DNA of 64,000 nt from Streptomyces sp. NRRL F-525 (lineage in GTDB: Bacteria > Actinomycetota > Actinomycetes > Streptomycetales > Streptomycetaceae): the NCBI RefSeq assembly GCF_000716605.1, contig NZ_JNXE01000033.1:62001-126000 (forward strand). The letters are read 5' to 3'. A model generated the notes under the pieces. That model made no database searches. It worked only from the letters and a program-made list of their open reading frames with translations, and had not been told where the DNA came from. How positions within the stretch are numbered: position 1 is the first letter of the stretch; each line of letters begins with the position of its first letter. A program made the position numbers and the translations under genes. Positions 51,860-63,375 of the stretch are shown here, one piece after another.

Positions 51860-54800
51860 ATGCGAAGACTCCACGCCCTGTGGGCCGTGGCCGGAATGGC
51901 CGGACTGCTCGCGGGGGCCATCACGCCCGCGACAGCCGCCGGTTCCACGGTCTCCACCCACCTCACGGGCCCGAGCACCGCCCCACCGCAGACCGTCACC
52001 CTCATCACCGGCGACACCGTGACCCTCACCGCAGGACCGGACGGCAAGAACGCCGTCGACGTGCGGCGAGGCAAGGGCCGCGAGGCCGCGACCTTCCTGT
52101 CCAGCGAGAAGAACGGCGAGATCAGCGTCCTGCCGGCGGACGCCGTCCCGCTCATCAAGGCGGGCCGTCTCGACCCCGCCCTCTTCAACATCACCCAGCT
52201 CGTCAAGCAGGGCTACACCGACGCGAAGACCGGCACCACGCCCGTCATCGCGACGTACAGCAAGGGCGCCGAGACCCCCGAGGGCACGCGCCGGACGCTG
52301 GCGCTGCCCGGGATCGACGGCGCCGCGCTCAGCGCGAAGAAGTCCACGGCCTTCTGGTCGGACATCGCCCCGGCCCTGGGCACCGCGCCCACCGCGAAGG
52401 CGGCGAAGCAACTCGGCGACGGCATCGACAAGATCTGGCTGGACGCCAAGGTGAAGGCGTCCCTCGACGTGAGCGTGCCGCAGATCGGCGCACCTGAGGT
52501 GTGGAAGGCGGGCTACGACGGCACGGGCGTCGAGGTCGCGGTCCTGGACACGGGCGTGGACACCGGGCACCCGGACCTGGCCGGGAAGATCGCCGGCTCG
52601 GAGAGCTTCGTACCGGACGAGACGATTCAGGACGGCTTCGGCCACGGCACCCATGTGGCGTCCACGATCGTCGGCTCGGGCGCGGCCTCGGGCGGCCGGT
52701 ACAAGGGGGTGGCGCCGGGCGCGCGGCTGCTGGTCGGCAAGGTGCTCGACAACACGGGCAGCGGCCAGGCCTCCTGGATCATCGCGGGCATGGAGTGGGC
52801 CGCGAACTCCGGCGCGAAGATCGTCTCGATGTCGTTGGGCGGTACGGCGTACGGCCCCTCGGACGTGCTCAGCGAGACCGTCGACCAACTGTCCGCGTCC
52901 ACCGGCGCGTTGTTCGTGATCGCGGCCGGCAACGCGGGGCCGGGCGAGCAGACCGTGGGCACCCCGGGCATCGCCGACTCGGCGCTGACGGTGGGCGCGG
53001 TCGACAAGTCGGACAAGCTGGCCTCGTTCTCCAGCCGCGGTCCGCGCCCCGGCGACTACGCGGTCAAGCCGGAGATCACCGCGCCGGGCGTGAACATCAC
53101 CGCGGCCCGCGCGGCCGGCACCAGCATGGGCACGCCGGTCGACGACAACTACACGACGGCGAGCGGCACTTCGATGGCGACGCCGCATGTGGCGGGCACC
53201 GCCGCGCTGGTGGTGCAGGCGCATCCGGACTGGACCGGCGAGCAGATCAAGGAGGCGCTGGCCAGTACGGCGAAGACGAACGCCGACGACTCCGTGTTCG
53301 AGCAGGGCGACGGCCGGGTCGACGCCGTACGGGCGGTCGAGCAGGACGTCTTCGCGACCTCGGCGCTGAGCTTCGGCAGGTTCGAGGACGGCGACACGGG
53401 CGTCGTCAGCAAGGACATCACGTACACCAACACCATTGACAGTCCGGTGGAGTTGAAGCTCTCGTCGTCGCTCGCCGACCTCGCCCTGAGCGCCGGTTCG
53501 GTGACCGTGCCCGCGCGGGGCACCGCCACCGTCTCCGTCGGCGTCGACCCGGCGCAGCTGACCGAGGGCCGGTACACGGGCCATGTCACCGCGACCGCCG
53601 ACGGCGGTGTCCAGGTCACCACGGGCGTCGGCTTCGAGAAGGCGCCGAAGACCTACAGCCTCAAGGTCTCGATCGTGGACCGCGAGGGCAACACCTCCAC
53701 CGGGGCGTCGCTCTACACGCTCCAGGAGCTGAACGGCGCCTACCCCGACGAGTACGGCTTCCTCGGCACCGGCGCGACCTGGCAGGTGCCGGCCGGTATC
53801 TACTCCATCGCGACCTGGATCCCGGACCGGGACGGGAGCGGCCTGGCCGTGGGCACCTCGGTCGTCGGCAACCCCGAGATCAAGGTCGACGGCGACACCG
53901 CGGTCGTCCTCGACGCCCGCAAGGCGGTGGAGATCAAGCCGAAGACCAAGCAGGACTCCGAGTTCCGGGGCTTCAGCACCAACTGGCACCGCGAGGGGCC
54001 GGGCAGCGCCTGGGGGCTCACCTACAGCCAGGGCTTCTGGACCGATCACGTCTACGTGGCGCCGACCCCGCGGGTGACCGTGGGGACCCTGGAGTTCTCC
54101 GCCAAGTTCCGGCTGTACGCGAAGGAGTTGACGGCGAGCGTCACCGGCCCGGAGAAGACCTCGCTGTCGTCGCTCTACTACTCCCAGACGTACAACGACT
54201 TCCCGTTGAAGATCAGCGGTGACCACACCGTGCAGGCGGTGGACGCGGGCGGCGGTACCGCGGCCGACTTCGCGGGGCTCGACGTCAGGGGCAAGGTGGC
54301 GGTGGTCGGGCTCGGCGCCACCGAGCGGGCGCAGAGCGCCCTGGACAACGCGACCGAGGCCGGGGCGGGTTACCTCATCGCCTACCGCAAGACGCCCGGT
54401 TTCTGGATCGAGGCCGTGGACCGGGCGACCACCGTCCCGCTGATGATCGCCACCGGCGAGCAGGGCGCCGGGCTGGCCGCCCTGCTGAAGACCGGCAGGA
54501 AGGTCACGCTGAAGCTGAGCGGCACACCGGTCAGTCCCTACGTCTACAACCTGCTCGCCGCGCAGAGCGGCGCCATCAGCGCGGACCAGACCTACCGTCT
54601 GGACAGCTCCAACACGGTGAAACGGAAGGCCCGTTACTACGGTGCCACGGCCGGCGAGATGGGAGCGGACACCCTGTACACCTTCCGCCCCTGGCAGCTC
54701 TTCGGCATCGACACCAGCGTGTCCACACAGCTGGGCACGGAACGCGACGAGTACTACTACGTCGACCCGGACACCCGCACCTGGCATGTCGTCTATCCCA

Positions 54801-55525
54801 ACTGGAAGGCCTACAAGGGCGAGTGGAGCCCGCTGCGGACCTTCACCGAGGCGGCCACCGAACCCACCGAGGACTGGCTGCGCCAGGTCGTCCGGCCCGG
54901 AAGCAGCGAGGAGTACGGGCTCTCGGAACGCACCGGTGACGAACTCACCTTCTCGATACCGGAGTTGACCGACTCCACGCCGGGCCACTACGGATCTGTC
55001 GACGGCGTCGACAGCACGGCGCAGGGCGGGCTCTACGCGGACGGGCAGTTCGTCGACGACTCCACGTCCGGCGGGTACGGCGTCTTCGACATCCCGGCGG
55101 CGAAGGCCTCGTACCGCTTCGATCTGGACGTGCAGCGCAAGGCGGCCTGGGCGAAGTACTCCACGAGCACGCACACCGAGTGGACCTTCGCCTCGGCGCA
55201 CACCGACACCGCGACCGCACTGCCGCTGCTCACCGTCGGCATCGCCCCGAAAGGCCTCGACCTCCTCAACCAGGCCGACGGCGGGCGGGAGTTGACGGTG
55301 GGGCTGCCGGTCGCGAACCAGTCGGGGAGCGTCCGGGCGAGCAGTCTGAAGGCCTGGGTCTCCTACGACGACGGCGCGTCCTGGAAGGCGGTGCGTGTCG
55401 AGAAGGGCGAGGCGCGGTTCAGGCCCGCGAAGGGCGCCGCGTCGGTGTCGCTGCGCGTGCGGGCCGCCGACCGTGACGGCAACGCGGTCGACCAGACCGT
55501 ACTGCGGGCGTTCGGCCTGAAGTGA
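51860..55525 (+). CDS. large secreted S8 family (subtilisin-like) serine peptidase
   Basis: 1221 residues. Signal peptide about 1-30 (LWAVAGMAGLLAGAITPATA), then a propeptide-like region to about 205 (TVTLITGDTVTLTAGPDGKN is the usual start of this Streptomyces family). Catalytic triad D230 in VAVLDTGVDTGHPD, H262 in GFGHGTHVAS and S438 in GTSMATPHVAG; the oxyanion Asn is in VIAAGNAGPG. About 490-580 is a beta-sandwich, about 775-880 contains a PA-like insert (GLDVRGKVAVVGLGATERAQ), and the C-terminal 200 residues are more beta-sandwich. ATG at 51860 with GGGGAGG about 10 nt upstream. Extracellular protein degradation; specificity unknown. Confidence 0.93.
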   Translation: MRRLHALWAVAGMAGLLAGAITPATAAGSTVSTHLTGPSTAPPQTVTLITGDTVTLTAGPDGKNAVDVRRGKGREAATFLSSEKNGEISVLPADAVPLIKAGRLDPALFNITQLVKQGYTDAKTGTTPVIATYSKGAETPEGTRRTLALPGIDGAALSAKKSTAFWSDIAPALGTAPTAKAAKQLGDGIDKIWLDAKVKASLDVSVPQIGAPEVWKAGYDGTGVEVAVLDTGVDTGHPDLAGKIAGSESFVPDETIQDGFGHGTHVASTIVGSGAASGGRYKGVAPGARLLVGKVLDNTGSGQASWIIAGMEWAANSGAKIVSMSLGGTAYGPSDVLSETVDQLSASTGALFVIAAGNAGPGEQTVGTPGIADSALTVGAVDKSDKLASFSSRGPRPGDYAVKPEITAPGVNITAARAAGTSMGTPVDDNYTTASGTSMATPHVAGTAALVVQAHPDWTGEQIKEALASTAKTNADDSVFEQGDGRVDAVRAVEQDVFATSALSFGRFEDGDTGVVSKDITYTNTIDSPVELKLSSSLADLALSAGSVTVPARGTATVSVGVDPAQLTEGRYTGHVTATADGGVQVTTGVGFEKAPKTYSLKVSIVDREGNTSTGASLYTLQELNGAYPDEYGFLGTGATWQVPAGIYSIATWIPDRDGSGLAVGTSVVGNPEIKVDGDTAVVLDARKAVEIKPKTKQDSEFRGFSTNWHREGPGSAWGLTYSQGFWTDHVYVAPTPRVTVGTLEFSAKFRLYAKELTASVTGPEKTSLSSLYYSQTYNDFPLKISGDHTVQAVDAGGGTAADFAGLDVRGKVAVVGLGATERAQSALDNATEAGAGYLIAYRKTPGFWIEAVDRATTVPLMIATGEQGAGLAALLKTGRKVTLKLSGTPVSPYVYNLLAAQSGAISADQTYRLDSSNTVKRKARYYGATAGEMGADTLYTFRPWQLFGIDTSVSTQLGTERDEYYYVDPDTRTWHVVYPNWKAYKGEWSPLRTFTEAATEPTEDWLRQVVRPGSSEEYGLSERTGDELTFSIPELTDSTPGHYGSVDGVDSTAQGGLYADGQFVDDSTSGGYGVFDIPAAKASYRFDLDVQRKAAWAKYSTSTHTEWTFASAHTDTATALPLLTVGIAPKGLDLLNQADGGRELTVGLPVANQSGSVRASSLKAWVSYDDGASWKAVRVEKGEARFRPAKGAASVSLRVRAADRDGNAVDQTVLRAFGLK

Positions 55526-55605
55526 GCCCGAAGTGAGCCTGAAGTGATCGGATGGGTCGAGCCACTGTAAGGATTCTTAACAAAGAACCCCTACCGTGGC
55601 GAGCC

Positions 55606-56607
55606 ATGGTGAACACGGCACAGGATCCTGTACGGCAGACCCCTGCCGCGAGCCCTTGGGCAGCGGTGGGGGTCTCCGCCTTCGACGAGCTGGTGTACCG
55701 GGCGATCCTCCAGCAGCCCGACGCCGGAGCGGGCGGCTGGGCGCTGCTGACCGGGACGACACCGGCCGAGCTGCGCGAGGCCTGCAACCGGCTGCTCGCG
55801 CTGGGACTGCTCCAACCGCCGGACTCCATGGGCGGGTTACGGGCGGTCGACCCGCGGGTGGCGGTCCGTGCGCTGATCCGGCGGCGCGAGACCGAGTCCG
55901 AACTGGTCGCCGCCACCGCCGAGGAGATGGCCACCGCGTACGAGGCGGGGCTGCTGCGCGAGGAGCCGTCCCGGCTGATCGAGGTCGCCTCCGGCGAGGG
56001 TGCCATCGCGGCCCGCCTGGAGGAGATGTACGCCCGCGCGGAGCACGAGGTGTGTCTGTTCGACACCCCGCCCTACCTGGCCCCGCCCGCACCGCAGGTG
56101 GACCTCCAGGCCGATCTGCTCAAGCGCGGGATCGTCTCGCGCGGCATCTACGCGGCGACCGCCCTGGAGGATACGAACGCCCTGTCCCGTGCCTGGAACA
56201 TGGTCGAACTCGGCGAGCAGGCCCGGGTGTTGCCGTCCGTGCCCCTCAAACTGCTGGTGGTCGACGGGCGTCGGGCCCTGCTCCCGCTGACCTCGTCCGA
56301 GGCGGGCGGCTACTGCGCCGTCGTCGTATGGCACTCGGCGGTGACCGAGGCCCTGCAGAAGCTCTTCGAGCTGGCCTGGCAGCAGGCGACTCCGCTCGGC
56401 CGGCCCGCGGGGAACGGCGAACTCACCGAGGACGAGCAGGCGTTGACGCGGCTGCTGGCGGCCGGGCTGAAGGACGAGGCGGTCGCCCGCCATCTGGGGG
56501 TCAGCCTGCGCACGCTGCGGCGGCGGGTGAGCGACCTTCAGGAACGGCTCGGGGCGGCGAGCCGCTTCCAGCTCGGGCTGCGGGCGGCGCAGCGGGGCTG
56601 GCTGTAG
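55606..56607 (+). CDS. HTH transcriptional regulator with LuxR-type C-terminal domain
   Basis: 333 aa, soluble. The N-terminal 80 residues resemble a TrmB-like winged helix (AFDELVYRAILQQPDAG). The middle (about 120-245) is a sensing domain of the same layout as other Streptomyces 'LuxR/TrmB' regulators: DTPPYLAPPAPQVDLQADLL and LPSVPLKLLVVDGRRALLPL. The C-terminus (about 265-330) is a LuxR-type HTH: DEQALTRLLAAGLKDEAVAR and HLGVSLRTLRRRVSDLQERL. ATG at 55606 (MVNTAQDPVRQ). It starts 80 nt after the subtilase stop on the same strand, so it may control or be read with that gene. Confidence 0.82.
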   Translation: MVNTAQDPVRQTPAASPWAAVGVSAFDELVYRAILQQPDAGAGGWALLTGTTPAELREACNRLLALGLLQPPDSMGGLRAVDPRVAVRALIRRRETESELVAATAEEMATAYEAGLLREEPSRLIEVASGEGAIAARLEEMYARAEHEVCLFDTPPYLAPPAPQVDLQADLLKRGIVSRGIYAATALEDTNALSRAWNMVELGEQARVLPSVPLKLLVVDGRRALLPLTSSEAGGYCAVVVWHSAVTEALQKLFELAWQQATPLGRPAGNGELTEDEQALTRLLAAGLKDEAVARHLGVSLRTLRRRVSDLQERLGAASRFQLGLRAAQRGWL

Positions 56608-56618
56608 CACAACGGCGA

Positions 56619-56652
56619 AGGGCCGCACCCCCGTCACCGGGGATGCGGCCCT
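56619..56652. terminator. bidirectional terminator, regulator / acnA
   Basis: GGGCCGCACCCC pairs with GGGGATGCGGCCC (one mismatch) around CGTCACC. It occupies the gap between two convergent stops (56607 and 56673). Confidence 0.9.
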
Positions 56653-56672
56653 CAACTGCCGTACCGGAGCCG

Positions 56673-59432
<2,760 letters not shown>

Positions 59433-59455
59433 CTACGACGTCTTGGCCGATCCGC

Positions 59456-59489
59456 TAAGGTAAGGCTAAGTTAGGCAAGCCTTACTACT
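59456..59489. promoter_or_regulatory. overlapping iron boxes (DmdR1/IdeR-type) upstream of acnA
   Basis: TAAGGTAAGGCTAAGTTAG (59456-59474) matches the IdeR/DmdR consensus TWAGGTWAGSCTWACCTWA at its first 14 positions and at most overall. TTAGGCAAGCCTTACTACT (59471-59489) is a weaker overlapping copy. They lie 69-102 nt before the acnA start. They are likely bound by Fe-DmdR1. Confidence 0.65.
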
Positions 59490-59529
59490 GGATCGGCGGA
59501 GTGTGCGGCTGCGGTGCACCTCGGCAGAT

Positions 59530-59545
59530 ATCTCGATGTCGAGAT
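59530..59545. promoter_or_regulatory. palindrome ATCTC-GATGTC-GAGAT upstream of acnA
   Basis: The symmetry extends to TATCTCGA-TG-TCGAGATA (59529-59546), perfect 8-bp arms. Its ATCTC-N6-GAGAT form recurs at 61758-61773 before the XRE-MurA gene. It lies 143 nt upstream of acnA; no plus-strand gene starts nearby. Confidence 0.6.
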
Positions 59546-59628
59546 AACTCTAGTACATGGGGGCGGACTGGTCATGCCCGGACCCGCCCGGAGCCGTTCC
59601 CGGCGGCCCCTCTCGGCCGGATCGGCGG

Positions 59629-60408
59629 CTACGACCGCTCGGCCACGACGAGGTAGAACGTCACCGCCGCGAGGAAGGGCCCGGTGGAGAGGTGGTCCAG
59701 CCAGCGCCCCGCCCCATCCTCCGTGAGGTGTCCGGCGGCGACGGCACGCCGGGTCGTCCGCTCCAGCCCGAGGATCCTGTCGGCCGCCTCGGCGTCCCGG
59801 AACACGGGAGTGACAGGGATGACCGCGGGCACCGCGAATCCGGCCGCTGCCGCCAGCCGGGGGAGCTCCCTGCCGATACGGGCGTTGCGGACGACCTCGT
59901 CCGCGACGAACCGGGTGTAGGCGCGCGAGAGGTCGCTGTCCGGATGGTCGACGGCCAGGGTGTCCCAGTCCGGCTCCCCCATGACGAGCCGCCCGCCAGG
60001 CCGCAGCACCCGGTGAATCTCGCGGAGCGCCTGAGCGGGGTCGGCGACATGCTGCAGGACCCGGTCGGTGCGGGCGCGGTCGGCGGTGCCGTCCGGCAGC
60101 GGGAGGTCGTGGAGGTCACCGAGCCGCACGCTGACGGTGGACTGGTCGGCGGTGCGCTCCCGCGCGGTGTCGACCGTGGCCCGGTCGTGGTCGACACCGA
60201 TCACCGTGCCTGTCGCGGTGACGGCCCGGGCGAGCGAGGCGAGATCCGTGCCGGGGCCGCAGCCCAGGTCGAGCGCCGTCTGGCCCGGACGGATGTCGAG
60301 TTCGTCGAGCATGCGCCCCTTGTAGGAACGGCCCAGGTCGGTCGCGGCGACCCGGTCGAGGTAGGCGGTCCGGTCGGGGGTGGCGGTCTCGAACGCTGGT
60401 GAGGTCAT
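59629..60408 (-). CDS. class I SAM-dependent methyltransferase
   Basis: 259 aa. Motif I LDLGCGPGTDLASLAR, motif II around VIGVDHDRATVDTARE, VLRPGGRLVMGEPDW as post-motif IV. The C-terminal 100 residues form the substrate cap (SRAYTRFVADEVVRNARIGR). UbiE/methyltransferase-11 type; substrate unknown. ATG at 60408 without a Shine-Dalgarno. Divergent from another methyltransferase. Confidence 0.85.
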   Translation of the reverse strand: MTSPAFETATPDRTAYLDRVAATDLGRSYKGRMLDELDIRPGQTALDLGCGPGTDLASLARAVTATGTVIGVDHDRATVDTARERTADQSTVSVRLGDLHDLPLPDGTADRARTDRVLQHVADPAQALREIHRVLRPGGRLVMGEPDWDTLAVDHPDSDLSRAYTRFVADEVVRNARIGRELPRLAAAAGFAVPAVIPVTPVFRDAEAADRILGLERTTRRAVAAGHLTEDGAGRWLDHLSTGPFLAAVTFYLVVAERS

Positions 60409-60528
60409 GGCAGACAGTCAATCAACTACGGCGGGCCGAAGGGGTGTTGGCACACGTACGACGGCTCCGCGTCCGGCTCCGCGAAAACCGCTGGAGCCGA
60501 CGCGCCGACCGCCCGTACCGTCCCCGGA

Positions 60529-61431
60529 GTGACCTATCTGAGCCCGCTCGGGTATCTGCTGGGACTTGAGGGCGCCGCCCTGCTGCGCGGCTTCAGGGAA
60601 GGGAGCGCCGACCAGGCGTTCGTCGAGGCCCGGACGGCCGAGATCCGCAGGCTGGTGGAGAGCCCGGAGCTTGCCGAGGGCGTCACGGCGGTCCCCGGCG
60701 CGATCAGTACCGCCGACGTCTATCAGGACTGGGCGCCGTACTACGACGACCCCGGCAACCAGATGATCGACATCGAGCAGCCCGTCGTCCAGCGCATCCT
60801 GGACGGCCTGCCGGTCGGCACCGCACTGGACGCCGCGTGCGGCACCGGTCGGCACACCGCCCATCTGCACCGGCTCGGCCATCGCGTGATCGGCTGCGAC
60901 GCCTCGCCGGAGATGCTCGCGCGGGCACGGGAGCGGCTGCCGGACGTCGATCTCCGCCAGGCCGATCTGCGTCGACTGCCGCTTGCAGACAACGCCGTCG
61001 ACACCGTCGTCTGCGCGCTCGCGCTCACACACGTGCCCGAACTGGCCGTCGCACTGGCCGAGTTCGCGCGGGTGCTGCGGCCCGGCGGGCATCTCGTGAT
61101 CTCGGACGCGCACGTCATGTCGTCCTATCTCAGGCCCACCCTTCCCCGGCGCCCCGGCCCGGACGGCCGCCCGACCCTGCTCACCGAGTACCACCGCCCG
61201 CTCAGCGCGTACCTCTCGGCCGCCCTCCCCCTCGGCTTCCGGGTGCGGCAGTGCGAAGAGCCCCGCCGACCGCGGCGCTCCCTCGATCCCGGCGCCGCCC
61301 CGGACCCGCTGCCGACCTGGATGTCCTGGGACCTCCTGCACTGGGATCCCGAGGCGTCCGCCGCCGCCCTGGACGACTCGCCGGTCGCCGTCGTCTGGCA
61401 CTTCCAGCTAGAGGACAACGGGGAGGAGTGA
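60529..61431 (+). CDS. class I SAM-dependent methyltransferase
   Basis: 300 aa. Residues 1-85 are an N-terminal helical extension ending in YQDWAPYYDDPGNQMIDIEQ; motif I is LDAACGTGRHTAHLHRLGHR, then VIGCDASPEMLARARERLP, and VLRPGGHLVISDAHVMSSYL. The late WMSWDLLHWDPEASAAALDD is Trp-rich. Substrate unknown; such proteins act on small molecules. GTG start at 60529. The 120-bp gap to the divergent methyltransferase must hold both promoters; I see no clear operator there. Confidence 0.85.
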   Translation: MTYLSPLGYLLGLEGAALLRGFREGSADQAFVEARTAEIRRLVESPELAEGVTAVPGAISTADVYQDWAPYYDDPGNQMIDIEQPVVQRILDGLPVGTALDAACGTGRHTAHLHRLGHRVIGCDASPEMLARARERLPDVDLRQADLRRLPLADNAVDTVVCALALTHVPELAVALAEFARVLRPGGHLVISDAHVMSSYLRPTLPRRPGPDGRPTLLTEYHRPLSAYLSAALPLGFRVRQCEEPRRPRRSLDPGAAPDPLPTWMSWDLLHWDPEASAAALDDSPVAVVWHFQLEDNGEE

Positions 61432-61501
61432 GCAACTCCCGTTCTTCCTCGGATGATTGGCCGACTTCGGGGTACCCGGTGCCAGACGAAAGGGGGCGGG
61501 T

Positions 61502-61699
61502 ATGCCGCTCACGTTCCGTAAGAGCTTCCGGGTCCTTCCCTGGCTTCGGCTGAACATCAACAAGGGGTCCTTGTCGTTCACGACAGGGGGCAAGCGCGGC
61601 CCGCGCTACACGCGCAGCACCTCGGGGCGCCGTACGACATCGATGAACCTGCCCGGGCCGTTCGGATGGCGCAAGACGCGCACGAAGAAGGACGACTGA
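61502..61699 (+). CDS. DUF4236 domain mini-protein
   Basis: 65 aa: MPLTFRKSFRVLPWLRLNIN then KGSLSFTTGGKRGPRYTRST, the DUF4236 pattern (F-R-K-S-F ... R-L-N-x-x-K-G-x-S). Very basic, with RKTRTKKDD at the end. Its function is unknown; the domain occurs alone or at the N-terminus of membrane proteins. ATG at 61502 behind AGGGGGCGGG. Confidence 0.75.
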   Translation: MPLTFRKSFRVLPWLRLNINKGSLSFTTGGKRGPRYTRSTSGRRTTSMNLPGPFGWRKTRTKKDD

Positions 61700-61757
61700 C
61701 GGCAACGGGCAGCGCCGCTGACCGGTCGTCACCCGAATGGACCCCCCAGGAGGCGCC

Positions 61758-61773
61758 ATCTCATATCTGAGAT
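61758..61773. promoter_or_regulatory. palindrome ATCTCA-TATC-TGAGAT at the XRE-MurA promoter
   Basis: Six-base perfect arms, ending 13 nt before the ATG and overlapping the only plausible -10 (GATAAC/TAACCT). It fits ATCTC-N6-GAGAT, the same pattern as at 59530-59545. It may be an autoregulatory site for the HTH domain of the downstream protein. Confidence 0.6.
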
Positions 61774-61785
61774 AACCTCGGCCTC

Positions 61786-63315
61786 ATGGCAGACGACTAC
61801 CTCGTACGTATCGGCAAGCTCATCCGTGACGCCCGGCAACATCGGGGCTGGACACAGACGCAGCTCGCCGAGGCGCTCGGCACCAGTCAGAGCGCCGTCA
61901 ATCGCATCGAGCGCGGCAACCAAAACATCAGCCTTGAGATGATCGCTCGAATCGGTGAAGCCCTGGACAGCGAGATCGTCTCTCTGGGCTACGCCGGTCC
62001 GATGCATCTGAGGGTGGTCGGCGGGCGCCGGCTGTCCGGCGCGATCGATGTGAAGACCAGCAAGAACGCGTGCGTGGCACTGCTGTGCGCCTCGCTCCTC
62101 AACAAGGGGCGCACAGTGCTGCGCCGGGTCGCGCGGATCGAGGAGGTGTACCGCCTTCTGGAGGTACTCGGCTCGATCGGCGTCCGCACCCGCTGGATCA
62201 ACGACGGTGTCGACCTGGAGATCGTGCCGCCGGCCGAGCTGGAGATGGAGTCGATCGACGCGGAGGCCGCCCGCCGGACCCGCTCGATCATCATGTTCCT
62301 CGGCCCGCTGCTGCACCGCATGGACAGCTTCAAGCTGCCGTACGCGGGCGGTTGCGACCTCGGTACGCGCACGATCGAGCCGCACATGATCGCGCTGCGC
62401 CGGTTCGGCCTGGACATCGCCGCGACCGAGGGGCTGTACCACGCGCAGGTCGACCGGGCCGTCTCCCCCGACCGGCCGATCGTGCTGACCGAGCGCGGCG
62501 ACACCGTCACCGAGAACGCGCTGCTGGCCGCCGCCCGCCACGAGAGCGTCACGGTCATCCGCAACGCGTCCTCCAACTACATGGTCCAGGACCTGTGCTT
62601 CTTCCTGGAGGCGCTGGGCGTCAAGGTCGAGGGCATCGGCACCACCACGCTCACCGTGCACGGCGTGCCGACCATCGACGTCGACGTGGACTACTCCCCC
62701 TCCGAGGACCCGGTCGAGGCGATGAGCCTGCTGGCCGCCGCCGTCGTCACCGAGTCGGAGCTGACGGTCCGCCGGGTGCCCATCGAGTTCCTGGAGATCG
62801 AGCTCGCGGTCCTGGAGGAGATGGGCCTCGACCACGACCGCACACCCGAGTACGTCGCGGACAACGGCCGTACGCGCCTGGTGGACCTCACGGTCCGGCC
62901 CTCCAAGCTGGAGGCGCCGATCGACAAGATCCACCCGATGCCGTTCCCCGGCCTGAACATCGACAACGTGCCGTTCTTCGCGGCGATCGCGGCGGTCGCG
63001 CAGGGCCAGACCCTCATCCACGACTGGGTCTACGACAACCGCGCGATCTACCTCACGGACCTCAACCGCCTCGGCGGCCGGCTCCAACTCCTCGACCCGC
63101 ACCGGGTGTTGGTCGAGGGCCCGACCCGCTGGCGGGCCGCCGAGATGATGTGCCCGCCGGCGCTGCGGCCCGCCGTGGTCGTCCTGCTGGCGATGATGGC
63201 GGCGGAGGGCACGTCCGTCCTGCGCAACGTGTATGTCATCAACCGCGGTTACGAGGATCTGGCGGAGCGGCTCAACTCGATCGGGGCGCAGATCGAGATC
63301 TTCCGGGACATCTAG
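61786..63315 (+). CDS. XRE-type HTH fused to UDP-N-acetylglucosamine 1-carboxyvinyltransferase-like (MurA) domain
   Basis: 509 aa. Residues about 9-63 are a Cro/C1-type HTH (IRDARQHRGWTQTQLAEALG, SQSAVNRIERGNQNISLEMI). From about 70 on is an EPSP/MurA fold: DVKTSKNACVALL keeps the Lys-Asn of the UDP-GlcNAc site, RTRSIIMFLGPLLHR the phosphate Arg, LPYAGGCDLGTRTIEPH the PEP-reactive Cys (C190), PFPGLNIDNVPFFAA the catalytic Asp and VYDNRAIYLTDL a late Arg. So it could make UDP-GlcNAc-enolpyruvate, the first peptidoglycan step, or act as a regulator sensing that substrate. No Shine-Dalgarno at 61786; the message may be nearly leaderless. By memory, it corresponds to the second MurA of S. coelicolor. 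Confidence 0.88.
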   Translation: MADDYLVRIGKLIRDARQHRGWTQTQLAEALGTSQSAVNRIERGNQNISLEMIARIGEALDSEIVSLGYAGPMHLRVVGGRRLSGAIDVKTSKNACVALLCASLLNKGRTVLRRVARIEEVYRLLEVLGSIGVRTRWINDGVDLEIVPPAELEMESIDAEAARRTRSIIMFLGPLLHRMDSFKLPYAGGCDLGTRTIEPHMIALRRFGLDIAATEGLYHAQVDRAVSPDRPIVLTERGDTVTENALLAAARHESVTVIRNASSNYMVQDLCFFLEALGVKVEGIGTTTLTVHGVPTIDVDVDYSPSEDPVEAMSLLAAAVVTESELTVRRVPIEFLEIELAVLEEMGLDHDRTPEYVADNGRTRLVDLTVRPSKLEAPIDKIHPMPFPGLNIDNVPFFAAIAAVAQGQTLIHDWVYDNRAIYLTDLNRLGGRLQLLDPHRVLVEGPTRWRAAEMMCPPALRPAVVVLLAMMAAEGTSVLRNVYVINRGYEDLAERLNSIGAQIEIFRDI

Positions 63316-63375
63316 GGCAGGTCGCGGATGTCCGGGGTGCCGCCGTGCCTTTCGGGTGCGGCGGCACCGCCGTGT

